Of a stretch of DNA of 64,000 nt, positions 35,951 to 49,000 are shown piece after piece. Made by a program: the position numbers and the translations under genes. The stretch lies in NCBI RefSeq assembly GCF_050003625.1, contig NC_134397.1, forward strand, positions 72,457,551 through 72,521,550, read 5' to 3'. This DNA is from Haematobia irritans (Eukaryota; Arthropoda; Insecta; Diptera; Muscidae). The notes under the pieces were generated by a model that worked only from the letters and a program-made list of their open reading frames with translations, was not told the DNA's origin and ran no database searches. Numbering within the stretch: position 1 is the stretch's first letter; each line of letters begins with the position of its first letter.

Positions 35951-38034
35951 AAACTTTATAGAGATTTTGCAATGTGTATTTCTTAGCACATTTTTAGTTT
36001 TTTGTTTTGCATTAATTATTGAGAGCTCTTTTTGTCATTGTTTTTGATTTCTTCTTGCCATAGTATTTTTGCTATACAAATTTTGATTGTTTTCTCAATT
36101 GTAGCTAAGTGCCAGTTTTGAAAGTCTCTTGTTTTTTTTTTTTTTTTTTTTTGCCCTCAGTTCGTCCACACGACCAAATATCTGTTCATCAGACAGTCTA
36201 TCCGTCTGTATGCCTATTCATTCATATGTCTCTTCATCCACAAATTGTTTAAACAGCAACTTGACCATAAGGTTAATGTGCATGCATGTTTCTATATTTT
36301 AAAGATTAACATTTCAAATGTGAAAAGAAAAACAAACAAAAATATGACTTTTTGTTTGCTTAAATAAATAAATAAATTTGGGGTTGCCATTAATGAAAAG
36401 CAAAAGCAGCAGCATGTATGCTTTTACAAACGACACATATCCAAAATATTTTTGAAGAGGTTTCATAATGGAGAGGATGAAACAAGATTTGCCTAAAAAT
36501 ATGCTATGATAATTTAGGCATTATGATGGTGAATGTTATAATGGCTAAAATATAAAGTATAATTTTAGGGGCTACTATTTTTAAAACAGTGACGTAGAGC
36601 TTAAGGCGGAAATTAAGAATGATATTCATAACAATTATTTAATGGATATGCCACTAAAAGAATTGCTCCAAAATGAATTATGAGAGATTAAGATAATCGA
36701 AATTTGTAAGAATGTTTTTAGTCTATTTTTGCTTCACTAACTTCGAAATTGTTTAACCTTATGTTAACAAAAAAATTTAAAGAAAGTAAGAAAAAAAATA
36801 TCTCATCATTGTAAACAAATTATAACCCGATTAAATAAAAAATTTTTAGGGATTATCAGGAATTATTAGAATAATTTTTTATTGTATCGAAATATCTGTA
36901 TAAAAAATAAGGGGGAATTGTTGACACATAGAATAATATCTGGTTTTCATAATTAAAAAAAAAATCTCTTAATCCGTTTTTTATTAATCTTTATAGACTT
37001 GATCTAAAATGATTTAATTTCATATTCAAAAATCCAACGAATGTGGTAACACAAAAAAATTAGTAAACCTCTTAAAGATGGATAATATAGACATCAAATG
37101 GTTTATAAAGTTAATAAAAAATCAAAATATTTTAGTAAACAAAACAAATCTTTTATAGTCTAGATTATCTTTATTATTATTTTTTTTATATAATCAGGGG
37201 TCCAACCTTAAAAACCCAATAAAAATGCTATTTGTTAATTCTCCATTTCAATATAATCAAAAAAAAAAACAAACAAAAAAATATTCCATATTAAAATTTG
37301 CATTTTTATGGGAAAAACTGCGTATTCCGCAAGTTAATTTTTTTATAAAAAAAAAAATAAAATAAAATCAAATGATTTATGGTCAACCATATATTTTGGC
37401 AATTTCAATAGACCATGAATTCATAGTTTTTGATTAAATTGAGCTAAAAATGATACGATTTTTATACACTATCATTTTGTTTATTTTGACACTCTACATT
37501 GAGTTGATATTGCCAAATTATTCTTATGCAAATTTATGTACTGAAATTGGAATATGAATCGAACTAAATGCCGATTTTTTATGACTATGATTTAATCAAT
37601 TTTCAATAGCTGTCTCTATAGATCTTATCAGTGAGGAACACCGAATTAAAATGCAATGTATTTGATTTTAACAAGAAAGTATTTTGCACAATCAAGTTGT
37701 CCTAATGAAATCAAATTCAATTAACTGCATTAAAAAAAAAAAAATCACCATTATTTGGAGATTCCGAAACTTATTGGGACATATGCGACCATAATGTTTG
37801 CATGCCTGCACCTTAGAAAACCAGCTTTCAAAATATAGCATTTTTAGCTTTAAAGAACTCGAAATGTCGATTTCAGGAGATATAGAGAATACAAATATTC
37901 TTTATAAGGGAGATATTCAAAGACTTAAAAGATTTAACGATGCCGGTCTGTTTGGTATTGTTATCACGATGCAGCCTTCAACAGTGAAGCTACTATGCTG
38001 AAATGTAGCACAGGGATGCTTCTTTCAATTTTTG
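35951..38034. other. AT-rich intergenic DNA, no gene seen
   Basis: Includes a T run at about 36130-36151. The small ORF at 37798-38001 has no recognisable domain. No relationship to the other repeats was noticed. Confidence 0.5.
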
Positions 38035-38292
38035 TATACTCTCCACCATAAGATGGGGGGATATACTACTAACTTTGTCATTCCGTTTGTAACATATCGA
38101 AATATTGGTCTCAAACCCCATAGAGTATATATGTTCTGGGTCGTGGAGAAATTATCAGTCGACCTAACGATGTCCGTCCGTCATATCGGACTATATTTAG
38201 CTAAAGTCCCCATATGAAGAGCTACCCAGATTTCAGTTCCGGAGTTCCTTGGAGCAGCCAATTTCATTCTATCCACTTGAAGTTTGGCATTT
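38035..38292 (+). mobile_element. DINE-like 5' fragment
   Basis: It starts TATACTCTCCACCATAAGAT and includes CTTTGTCATTCCGTTTGTAA, GAGTATATATGTTCTGGGTC, GTCCGTCCGTC and the beginning of a 153-bp repeat. It is cut off where the MITE at 38298 begins. Confidence 0.75.
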
Positions 38293-38297
38293 TGAAT

Positions 38298-39498
38298 AAA
38301 TGAAAAAAAGGATTACTCGGTTCCGAAGAAATTTCTTTTACACTTTTGATTGGTATTGATTCCGACCCAAAGAATGGGAGAAGTGATTTAAGGAAACCTT
38401 TAAGACAAAATTTGTTATTTTTATACCCTCCACCATAGGAGTGTGGTATATTAACTTTGTCACTCCGTTTGTAACACATCGAAATATTGCTCTAAGACCC
38501 CATAAAGTATATATATTCTGGGTCGTGGTGAAATCCTGAGTCGATCTGAGCAAGTCCGTCTGTTGAAATTACTTCCGAACGAAACAAGCTATCGACTTGA
38601 AACTTGGCACAAGTAGTTGTTATTGATGTAGGTCGGATGGTATTGCAAATGGGTCCACTTTTACATATAGCCCCCATATAAACGGACCCCGAAATTTGGC
38701 TTGCAGGGACTCTAAGAGAAGCAAATTTCATCCGATCCGGCTGAAATTTGGTACATGGTGTCAGCATATGATCTCTAACAACCGTGCAAAAATTGGTCCA
38801 CATCGGTCCATAATTATATATAGCCCCCATATAAACCGATCCCCCGATTTGGTTGCGGAGCCTCTAAGAGAAGCAAATTTCATCCGATCAGGCTGAAATT
38901 TGGGACATGGTGTTAGTATATGGTCTCTAATGACCATGCAAAAATGGTTAATATCGGTTAATAATTATATATAGCCCCCATATAAACCGATCCCCAGATT
39001 TGACCTCCGAAACCCCTTGGAAGAGAAAAATTCATCCGATTCGGTTGAAATTTGGTACGTGATGTTAGTATATGGTCTCTAACAACCATACAGGAATTGC
39101 TTCATATCAGTCCATAATTATATATAGCCCCCATATAAACCGATCCCCAGATTTGACCTCCGGTGCCTTTGGAGAAGCAAAATTCATCCGATCTGGTTGA
39201 AATTTGGTACCTGGTGGTGGTATATGATATTTAACACAACCCAAGTAATTCGATTGTGGAAGACAGTCTTTCGTAGAAGTTTCTACGCAATCCATGGTGG
39301 AGCGTACATAAGATTCGGCCTGGCCGAACTTACGGCCGTATATACGTGTTTTAATTTGAGTTTTGCGTACTAGGAAACAATATTGAATTTGAATTCGTCT
39401 TTCTCATTTTTTCTTCATGTGCTACCAAAGCGCTTTAAAAACGTCTTAACGACAACATAAATTTTCAAATTCAGACTAAACTTTATGTAGAATATAAC
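38298..39498 (+). mobile_element. MITE copy split by a DINE-like insertion
   Basis: The two halves, 38298-38421 and 39351-39498, match consecutive parts of the MITE at 18999 (GGTATTGATTCCGACCCAAA then TTTGAGTTTTGCGTACTAGG). The first TIR is worn to ATGAAAAAAAGG and the far end is missing. The element interrupting it is 38422-39350. Confidence 0.72.
38422..39350 (+). mobile_element. DINE-1/Helentron-like element nested in a MITE
   Basis: TATACCCTCCACCATAGGAG at the start; hairpin TTCGGCCTGGCCGAA and ATATACGTGTT at the end. There are about four 153-bp repeats and no 29-bp array. Because both halves of the MITE flank it, the element ends are defined by the break: TTATTTT|TATACCC and CGTGTT|TTAATTT. 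No obvious target duplication, as expected for Helentrons. Positions 38830-38492 (minus) keep the 51-codon frame open, ending YIYFMGS. Confidence 0.82.
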
Positions 39499-39499
39499 A

Positions 39500-39660
39500 G
39501 GGTGTTGCCCTGTATCAAATTTCCAAATCGGTTAATAATAGCGACCGGAATCTTGCGAACAATAAAAAAATACATAAAAACCAGACGGACGGACACCAAG
39601 GGCTAGATCGTTTCAGAAGGTGATTCTGAGTCGATCGGTTTATATTCAATCATTTTAAGA
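39500..39660 (-). mobile_element. DINE-like 5' fragment, decayed
   Basis: On the minus strand this has GATCGACTCAGAATC, the GTCCGTCCGTCTG tract (39588-39600) and a truncated start. It is a distant subfamily member or an old copy. Confidence 0.5.
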
Positions 39661-39724
39661 CACGCAATTTACGCAAGAAAAATTTCTATCAAATAATGAA
39701 ATTATAATCTTAATAAAAATTATA

Positions 39725-40395
39725 ATCTTTAAATAATATAAATTTTGGCAAAATTTTCTGTAGAAATAATAACTATATTTTGACAAAATTTTCTACAGAA
39801 ATAAAATTTTGACAAGATTTTCAATAGACATTAATTTTTGCAAAATTTTCTATAGAAATAAAATTTTGACAAAATTTTCTATAGAAATAAAATTTTGACT
39901 AAATTTTCTAGAGAAATGAAATTTTGACAAAATTTTCTATACAAATAAAATTTTTACAAAAATTTCTATAGGAACAAAATTTTGCCAAAATTTTCTATAG
40001 AAATAAGATTTTGGCGAAGTTGTCTATAGCAATAAAATATTGAGAAAACTTTCTATAAAAATAAAATTTTGACAAGATTTTCTATAGAAACTAAATTTTA
40101 AGAAAATTTTCTATATATGTTGACAACATTTTCCATAGAAAATACATTTTGAGAAATTTTTCGTTAGAAATAAAATTTTGAGAAAGTTTTCTATAGAAAT
40201 AACATTTTAACAAAATTTTCTATAGAACTAAACTTTTGACAAAATCATTATATAGAAATAAAAGTTTGACAAAATTTTCTATAGAAATAGAATTTTCCTA
40301 TAGAAATAAAATTTTGACAAAATTTTCTATAGAAATAAAATTTTGGCAAAATTTTCTATAGAAATATAATTTTAAGAAAACTTTCTTTAAATTAA
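39725..40395 (-). repeat. 29-bp satellite array
   Basis: Reverse units (AAATTTTCTATAGAAATA) with a few internal truncations. To its right, at 40630-40690, the boundary motif TTTGGTAGATTT...GATAGATTATTTTGGC and GGTGCCCGG occurs, as in the complete DINE-like elements, after about 230 bp of unrelated AT-rich sequence. Confidence 0.85.
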
Positions 40396-40629
40396 ATATA
40401 CAAACGTTATCAATAACAAACGTTATTTAATATCGTTAAAAAGGTCAAAATATTTAAAATTCGACATATTAACAATGCAACGGATTGTCGCTAATAGGAG
40501 AGATCATAATAAATAATATTTCAAATACTGAAATAAATAAAATAAAATGATAAAACATTTCTTTCGAAGAAAAAAAATCATACCAACCACAAAAATTTGA
40601 TCAAAAACTTCACAAAATATTTTGTTTTA

Positions 40630-40925
40630 CTTTGGTAGATTTTTGACAATTTTTTCTTCGAATTTCGATAGATTATTTTGGCACGAATGGCCATGGTGCC
40701 CGGAAACCATATCTGGAGATCGTTTGACATCTAAACCTGGTCCAATATGGCCCATTTGCAAAACCATCTGACCCACATCAATAGCAACAAGTTTCAAGTG
40801 GATAGCTTGTTGCTCTGGGATGTTAATATGATTTCAACAGATGAACGGACATCGCTATCGGATCAGAATTTCACTACGACTCAGAAAATATATACTCTAT
40901 GGGCCTCCACCATCCCATGGTGTAT
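40630..40925 (-). mobile_element. DINE-like element remnant lacking central repeats
   Basis: Boundary motif (40638-40700), then directly the unique 5' part read on the minus strand: ATGGCCCATTTGCAAAACCA, AGTTTCAAGTGGATAGC, TTTCACTACGACTCAG, ATATATACTCTATGGG, CCTCCACCATCCC. The 153-bp repeats have been reduced to a fragment. With 39725-40395 it may be one old element. Confidence 0.6.
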
Positions 40926-41904
40926 GGTATAGAAAATCACAATGCGATTGAAAAAAAAATTCAAATCTAAAAAGGAAATTTCATTAAGTTGCTAATTAAC
41001 AAATATTTCATTTTAGAACATCGATAATATTCGAAATAAATCTAAAAAATCAATGAAATTCCAAAGAATAACCAGTTTTGTCTTTTTGGTTAAGGAAGAG
41101 AATAAATCATTTGGTAAACGCCCCATATTCAGAGACACACGGAGCCACAACAAAAGAACAAAATTCAAGCAAGATATTTATTGGGCGTAATAAAGTTTTA
41201 TGATTACAAGAAAAATCTAACTGGCCTTTCTTAACAATTTTTATATTGGAGAGGATTTCTTGCGATTTAATTGAGTTTTTGGGCAATCCATTTTTTTTAT
41301 ATATTCTGTTTTTTATATTAATTATTATACTTTAATATAATGTCATAATTTATGGCATTCTGTTTCGTTGTGATCTATGGAGGTGGAGGATTATCACGTC
41401 TAGGTATGTTTGTGCCCCAGTCTATAATCTCCTCCAATCAATTTTACTGAAATAGAATTAAGGCAATGCAAGACATTAATAATTTCTATTTATTGAGAAG
41501 CAACGACCAACAAAAAAAAATAGAATATTTGAATGCGTTTTTTAATGATTTAATTGGTTCATTTTTGCTCTTTTGTTAAAATTCATTTTGATTAACGGCC
41601 ACATTTATCTGCATAAAAATTTTTGTATTTCTCCATAAAGGCGGACAGGTTTCTTAATAATAGACACTGCATAGACCGATACCAATACAAAAAATTCCAA
41701 TAGAATATGCCAGATTTTATTTACTGCATTAGCAAAAAATCTCTATAAAAATGTTAATAAATTAATCTGTTATCTTAACATGACAGTCAACATTCGCGTG
41801 TATAGATGACTAGGTATTGCCTATTAAAATGTCGATGATATTAACAACTTTCAGAAAACTTTCAGAAAAAAAAATTGGTAAAATAAATTGTATATTAAAA
41901 ATAT
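40926..41904. other. AT-rich intergenic DNA, no gene seen
   Basis: No ORF or repeat of note. Confidence 0.5.
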
Positions 41905-43418
41905 TATTACATATTTTATTTCTATCGAAAGTTTTGTCAAAATTTTATTTCTATAGAAAATTTTGTCAAAATTTTATTTCTATAGAAAATTTTGTCAAAA
42001 TTTTATTTCTATAAAAAATTTTGCAAAAATTTATTTCTCTAAAAGACACGTGCGTCCATCCAACCATCTTGCAGTCTATAGGGCTTTGCCCAAATAAATT
42101 TGACAAACATTCTTTTCCTCTGTTGGTTAAGCTACTCTTGTAGTTTAGTCAACACAATGGTTTTAAAGCTTAGATCAAAACAACAAATATGATTGAAGTA
42201 CAAACCCACAATAAAAAAACAAAACAAAAATTTTATTTCTATAGAAAATTTTGTCAAAATTTTATTTCCATAGAAGATTTTGTCAAAATTTTATTTCTAT
42301 AGAAAAATTTGTCAAAAATTTTTTTCTATCGAAAATTTTGTACAATTTTATTTCTTTAGAAAATTTTGTCAAAATTTTATTTCTATAGAAAATTTTATTC
42401 TATCGAAATAGTTGTCAAAATTTTATTTCCATCGAAATTTTTGTCAAAATTTTATTTCTATCGAAAATTTTGTCAACATTTTATTTCTATAGAAAATTTT
42501 GTCAAAATTTTATTTCCATAGAAAATTTTGCAAAGTTTTATTCATCAAGAAATTTTTGGAAAATTTTATTTCTATCGAAATAGTTGTCAAAATTTTATTT
42601 CTATCGAAAATTTTGTCAAAATTTTATTTCTATCGAAAATTTTGTCAAAATTTTATTTCTGTGGAAAACTTTGTCAAAATTTTATTTCTATCGAAAATTT
42701 TGTCAAAATTTTATTTTTATAGAAAATTTTTTCAAAATTTTGTTTTTATAGAAAATTATGTCAAAATTTTATTTTTTCGTAGGAAATTATGCCAAAATTT
42801 TATTTCTATAGAAATTTTTCTGAAAATTTTATGTCTATAGAAAATTTTGTCAACATTTTATTTCCATTGAAAATTTTGTTAAAATTTTATTTCTATGGAA
42901 AAATTTTTCAATATTTTATTTCTATGAAAAATTTTGTCAATATTTGATTTCTATAAAAAAATTCAAAATGTATTTCTATGGAAAATTTGGTCAAAATTTT
43001 TCTATCGAAAATTTTCTCAAAATTTTTATTTCTATAGACAATAATTCTATAGAAAATTTTGTCCAAATTTTATTTCTATAGAAAATTTTGTCACAATTTT
43101 ATTTCCATAAAAAATTTTGTCAAAATTTCTTTTCTATAGAAAATTTTGTCAAAAATGTATTTTTATAGAACATTTTGCAAACTTTTATTTCTATAGAAAA
43201 TTTTTTCAAAATTTTATTTCTATAGAAAATTTAGTCAAAATTTTATTTCTCTAGAAAAGTTTGTCAAAATTTTATTTCGATAGAAAATTTTGTCAAAATT
43301 TTATTTCTATGGAAAATTTTAGGAGAATTTTATTTCTATAGAAATTTTAGGAGAATTTTATTTCTATAGAAATTTTGTCAAAATTTTATTTCAATGGAAA
43401 ATCTTGTCAAAATATTAT
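41905..43418 (+). repeat. 29-bp satellite array with an inserted dispersed repeat
   Basis: Forward units at 41905-42040 and 42232-43418. Between them, 42049-42172 is the inverted third copy of the dispersed repeat seen at 7961-8129 and 31916-32023 (here CGTGCGTCCATCCAACCATC and CAGTCTATAGGGCTTTGCCC). A frequent variant in this array is TTTCTATCGAAA, which removes the TAG stop and gives the ~113-codon ORF at 42499-42840. The array is cut at 43419 by the DINE-like element and resumes at 50200. Confidence 0.88.
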
Positions 43419-44690
43419 TATACCCACCACCATAGAATGGTGACGGGGGTATAATAAGTTTGTCATTCCGTGTGTAACACATCGAAATATCGATTTCCGA
43501 CTATATAAAGTATATATATTCTCGATCAGGGAGAAATTCTAAGACGATATAACGATGTCCGTCTGTCCGTCTGTCCGTCTGTCTGTCTGTTGTAATCACG
43601 CTACAGTCTGCAATAATTAAGCAATCGTGCTGAAATTTTGCACAAACCCTTCTTTTGTCTGCAGGCAGGTCAAGTTCGAAGATCGGCTATATCGCTCCAG
43701 GTTTTGATATAGTCCCCATATAAACCGACCTCCCGATTTGGGGTCTTGGGCTTATAGAAATCATAGTTTTTTATCCAATTTGCCTGAAATTTGAAATCTA
43801 GAGGTATTTTATGACCATAAAGAGGTGTGCCAAAAATGGTGAGTATCGGTCCATGTTTTGGTATAGCCCCCATATAGACCGATCTCCCGATTTTACTTCT
43901 TGGGCTTATAGAAACCGCAGTTTTTATTCAATTTAACTGAAATTGGAAATCTAGAGGTATTGTAGGACCACAAATACGTGTGCCAAAAATTGTGAGTATC
44001 GGTCCATATTTTGGTATAGCCGCCATTAAGACCGATCTGCCGATTTTACTTCTTGGGCCTATAGAAACCGCAATTTTTATCCAATTTACCTGAAATTGGA
44101 AATCGAGAGGTAAACCGTAAAGGGGTGTGTCAAAAACGGTGAGCATCGCTCCATGTTTTGGTATGGTCCCCATATAAACCGACCTCCCGATTTGGGGAGG
44201 TCGGCAGACCGATCTGCCGATTTTACTTCTTGGGCCTATAGAAACCGCAATTTTTATCCAATTTACCTGAAATTGGAAATCGAGAGGTAAACCGTAAAGG
44301 GGTGTGCCAAAAACGGTGAGCATCGCTCCATGTTTTGGTATGGTTCCCGATTTGGGGTCTTGGGCTTATAGAAACCGTAGTTTTTATCGAATTTGCCTGA
44401 AATTTAAAATCTAGAGGTACGTGAGGACCATCAAATGGTGTGCCGAAAATGGTCCGTATCGTTCAATGTTTTGGTATAGCCCTTATATAGACCGATATCC
44501 CCATTTTACTTCTTAGGCTTCTAGAATCCGAAGTTTTTATCCAATTTGCCTGAAATTGGAAATCTAGAGGTATTTTCGGGCCATAAAGTGGTGCGCCGAA
44601 AACGGTGAGTATCCGGCCATATTTTAGTATAGCCCCAATAAAAACGATATCCCGATTTAACTCCTTGGGTTTCTAGAAACCGTAGTTTTT

Positions 44691-44705
44691 ATCCGATTTG
44701 CCTGA
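44691..44705 (+). repeat. 15-bp target duplication of the LINE, left copy
   Basis: ATCCGATTTGCCTGA, identical to 49732-49746. The duplicated sequence is DINE-like repeat DNA, so it fixes both LINE ends to the base. Confidence 0.97.
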
Positions 44706-44740
44706 TGTATTTCAACCGTCGAACGGAACGGACGTGTTTT
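44706..44740 (+). promoter_or_regulatory. putative internal Pol II promoter of the LINE (DPE-like GGACGTG)
   Basis: GGACGTG at 44730-44736 lies 24 nt into the element. It resembles the downstream promoter element (RGWCGTG type) at about +28 in TATA-less fly LINEs such as jockey, Doc and the I factor. The same heptamer is kept in the two decayed 5' fragments (near 61222 and 62228, minus strand), so it is a family feature. No TATA box is seen inside the element. Confidence 0.5.
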
Positions 44741-44811
44741 TTAATAGCGGATAAAATCATCGTAATAAGTACCTACTACGAATTTCAAGTGTGGTGGGAT
44801 ATTAGGCCACC

Positions 44812-46041
44812 ATGCAGAGAAATTCAAAGACATCCACTGGGTTGCTAACTTCAGGGCCCAGTGGACGGGTATCGACTGGAGTTATAAATTTGGGCAATGA
44901 CCAAGAGTTAGGCCCAATTAGTCGACCTGTAGACGGGTCGACAGGTGGCGACAATTTGACAAGTCGGACCTTTTCCAAGGTAACGGCATCAAAAGGAGGT
45001 AATCCCTCACGAAAGAGATTCAAAGAACGCATAAATGCTTTGTTTATCCTAAAGAAATTAGGATCAGTCGACCCAAGCACGTTGTCGGCTAAACAAAGCG
45101 ATTCCTTAAAATGGGCTCAAGGAATTCTTGAGGCTGGAAAAAGGGAACGATCACCGGATGAGCTGCCATCCTCCAAAAGGGATCAACGATCGTTTGCCTC
45201 AGTTGCTAAAGACAGCCTTGTGATGGCTATCATAAATAAAGGAGCATTGGACGGTATGGTTCCAAAGCAAAAATGGGGGGAAATTGAGAATGCTTTGTCT
45301 GGCGTCTACTCACAGGTGCTGGAAAAGTTTCCCGGCCCAGATCCTCGACACCAAGAGGCTGGTTGGTATCAAGGACGATTTAAGCTAGTCGCATTTGAGG
45401 ACCAGAGGTCTATAGAATGTTTTAAAGCTGCTCTGATACTAATTGGTGAAGTTTGGGAAGGAGCTGCTCTAGAGTTAGTCGAGAAGAAAGACATACCGGC
45501 TAGACCAAGAGCACATGCGTGGATACCTGCAAACCCTCCTGACCCTGAATCTATTTTAAATAGACTGAAACAATGCAATCCAGATCTTCCAACAGCTGAT
45601 TGGAAGGTTGGCCGTTTGGATGAAGTGGATGGGCCAAGACGGCATGCAGTGTTTATATTGAACACTCAGTCTTTGCCACATCTAGCAAAGTCCCAGGGCC
45701 GTGTATGTTATGGCTTTCATTATATCCAAATGAAGGTGTATAAAAATGATCAGCTAAAGGATTCAGAAATGGACAAGCCTCTGTCTGAATCAGAAGTAAG
45801 CGGATCCTCTTGCGAAGTCGAGGGGGATACCAAGACATTTGAAGACATGGATAGATACCGTATGCGTGAGGAGGCTTCTACTGCCTCAGAACTCACCAAA
45901 GTTGAACCTATGGTTATTGCGAGAGTCACCGATATCTCTGAAGAGGACATTCTTGATGACTCGATTGAAGCGGCTGATGTGACGGTTGTTGAAAATCTCG
46001 ATGGTCCTACGGATCCTCCAGATAAATCTTCATCATTGTAA
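44812..46041 (+). CDS. LINE ORF1 protein (RNA-binding/gag-like)
   Basis: 409 aa, intact. ORF1 proteins of this group coat the element RNA and form the ribonucleoprotein used for retrotransposition. The first ~70 residues are polar and Ser/Thr-rich. A basic stretch with SRKRFKERINALF (about residues 66-80) follows. The middle (about 130-310) resembles the DUF4780-type domain found in arthropod LINE ORF1s: AGWYQGRFKLVAFED, WEGAALELVEKKDIP, RAHAWIPANP and VGRLDEVDGPRRHAVFILN. The acidic C-terminal tail is rich in Glu/Ser/Asp. No CCHC zinc knuckles are visible. The ATG at 44812 follows CCACC. It overlaps the ORF2 start by 41 nt, so ORF2 is probably translated by reinitiation or a similar coupled mechanism. 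Confidence 0.85.
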   Translation: MQRNSKTSTGLLTSGPSGRVSTGVINLGNDQELGPISRPVDGSTGGDNLTSRTFSKVTASKGGNPSRKRFKERINALFILKKLGSVDPSTLSAKQSDSLKWAQGILEAGKRERSPDELPSSKRDQRSFASVAKDSLVMAIINKGALDGMVPKQKWGEIENALSGVYSQVLEKFPGPDPRHQEAGWYQGRFKLVAFEDQRSIECFKAALILIGEVWEGAALELVEKKDIPARPRAHAWIPANPPDPESILNRLKQCNPDLPTADWKVGRLDEVDGPRRHAVFILNTQSLPHLAKSQGRVCYGFHYIQMKVYKNDQLKDSEMDKPLSESEVSGSSCEVEGDTKTFEDMDRYRMREEASTASELTKVEPMVIARVTDISEEDILDDSIEAADVTVVENLDGPTDPPDKSSSL

Positions 46042-49000
46042 GGCTGCATGTGCTGCCTTAAAAGTTCTCCTGATGAAAGGGGACATAGATATAGTTCTTA
46101 TTCAAGAACCATATGTTTATAGAAACAAAATATGTGAATTAAGTACTCCGGGGTTCAAACTATTGCAGTATACTGGTAATGATGTAAATCGAGCCTGTAT
46201 AATTGCTAAAAACGCTCAACTTGTTTCTGCTTCCTTCAATGTGCAATACAGACACTGTCGTTGCAAGTTTAGAAATAGCCAAATGCAAATATTGGGTATC
46301 TTCGGTCTACATGGGACATGACAGGGAGATGCCTCCATATGCCGTTAAGACCTTAGTGGAGGAGTCACTGAAAACAAAGACGAAACTCATTATGGGATGC
46401 GATGCGAATGCACATCATAGTATATGGGGAAGTAGTGATACTAATGCAAGGGGAGAGTCGCTAATAGAGTTTATTTTGCGTACTAATCTGGTAGTTTGCA
46501 ACAAGGGAGATGTCCCAACCTTTGTCACTAAAAACAGGCAAGAGGTTTTGGACATCACCTTGGCCTCGCAAGAACTGAATGAAATGATATCTGATTGGCA
46601 GGTTTTAAGTGAACACAGCTTCTCAGATCATCGCTACATCAGTTTCAAATTTGATGTTCATATCACCAAGATCATATTTCCGCCAAATGTTAGGAAAGCT
46701 GACTGGAATAGGTATAGGGAATCGTTCAATATGATGATACCGGAAATAACAGAGACAAATATGAGAAATGTACAAGATATCGAACACGCAGTGGAGCGGA
46801 TTACTAAGGCCTTCAACATCTCACTGAAAGCTGCATGCCCTAGAGGAAAGCCAAGGGGGAAACATCGACCACCATGGTGGTCTACGGAATTAAGTAATAT
46901 GAGGAAATCCTGCAGGAAGCTCTTTAACAAGGCAAAGTCCACCAGAGCCCCTGAGGACTGGGACGCTTACAAGAAGAATCTGAGAGGATACAAGCGAGAA
47001 CTGAGAAAGGCTCAGCATAACTCTTGGAATGCTTACTGCAGCAGTATTGAGAATACGTCCGAGGCTTCCAGACTACGGAAGGTTCTAGCATCCACCAACT
47101 CCGCTCCAGGTTTCATTAAAACATCGGAGGGCAATTGGACAACGTCCAGTGAGGAGACGCTGGAGGTTCTATTGGACACACATTTTCCTGGAAATCAGAC
47201 GGTTGAACCATGTACTGGCGGTGCCACAGTTGCTCAGCGGTCGTTTCCTGTCGAGGAAATTGTATCGGAAACTAGAATAAGATGGGCGCTAAATAGCTTT
47301 GGGCCATTCAAATCCCCTGGACCTGATGGAATTACTCCGGCGGAGTTACAAGCTGTAACTGACAAAATTATCCCCTGGTTGTCGGTGATATATAAAGGAT
47401 GTATCAACTTATCATATATCCCAGGAAAGTGGAGGGAAACAAAAGTCGTTTTCATACCTAAAGCGGGAAAAGCCTCTCACTCGAGGGCGAAGGATTTCCG
47501 ACCAATCAGCTTATCCTCATTCCTACTCAAGACCCTGGAGAGGATGATAGATATTTATCTTAGAACTAGCATCGATTCAAGTTTGTTCTCGAAACGACAG
47601 CATGCATACTCGAAGGGCAGGTCTACTGAGACCGCACTACATGAACTAGTCAGCTTTATTGAAAGCTCACTATCTGTCAAAGAATACACAATCGTGGCGT
47701 TTCTAGACATCGAAGGGGCGTTCAATAATGTCCATCCGAGCTCGATATTAAATGGACTGACAACTCTGAATGTTGATCCATGTATACTCAGGCTGTTAGA
47801 CGAACTGCTAATGAAGAGACGTATTTCAGCCACACTAGGACAAGCAAACATACAAAAGTATGTGAACAGAGGCACTCCCCAAGGAGGAGTTCTATCACCT
47901 CTTCTTTGGAATGTTGCTATAAATAGCCTTCTGGTTACTCTAGAAAAAGAAAGGATAAAAGTGGTGGCATACGCAGATGATGTAGCTCTGGCAGTCAGGG
48001 GAAAATTCCCATCCACAATCAGAGATATTATTCAGAGGGCCCTCCGGATGACTGAACAATGGGCGAAAGACAATGGTCTTGGGGTAAATCCTGCAAAGAC
48101 AGAATTAGTCATGTACTGCAAAGATCGCAAAACTCCCACGGTTAGGCCTATTTCCTTAGGGGGTATTGAAATTCCCTTTGGTGATTGTGCAAAATACCTT
48201 GGCGTTATTTTGGACAGGAAGCTGAACTTTAAGCTTAATATTGAAGAAAGGGCGAGGAAGGCAACTATAGCTTTGTACTCGTGCAAAAAGGCAATAGGAA
48301 AAAAGTGGGGACTAAAACCAAAAATTGTGCATTGGCTATACACGGCAGTGGTTAGACCTATAATGCTATATGGTGTTGTAGTCTGGTGGCCGGCACTTCA
48401 GAAACCGACTGGTTTGGATAAAGTTCAGCGTATGGCGTGTTTGTGTATTTCAGGCGCATTCAGCAAGACTGGAACAAATTCCCTTAATGTCATGCTGCAT
48501 CTATTGCCTTTAGACATTTTGGCCAAACAGTCAGCTGCAACAACGGCTGTGCGGTTGCGCGAACTATCGCTGTGGTCGGAAAATGGTTACGGTCACAGTT
48601 CTGTCCTCAAAATAATGTCAGATGTGCCTAACGTAGTGGATTACACTTTGGCGAGTCCACTTTTCGACAAAAAGTTTGAGACTCTAATCCCCAACAGTGA
48701 GGCGTGGTGCACACAGACCCCGGGGAATAAAGAATATATAGATTTCTACACTGATGGCTCCAAATTGGATGGACAAGTGGGTTTCGGAGTATATTCTAAT
48801 GATCTGGAACTTCAAATAGCGAAAAGATTACCTAATCACTGTAGTGTTTTTCAGGCTGAAATATTAGCAATAAGAGAGGTGGCGAATTGGCTGAGAAGTA
48901 ATGTTCCAAAAAATGTGGGCATTAATATATACTCAGACAGTCAACCTGCAATAAAATCCTTGGACTCTGTGTTCCTCAACTCGAAAACGGCCATCGATTG

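Noticed and set aside
45369..45665. Minus-strand ORFs under the LINE ORF1 and ORF2 (for example 98-153 codons)
   Set aside because: Antisense shadows of a long coding region with higher GC; the sense frames carry the domains.
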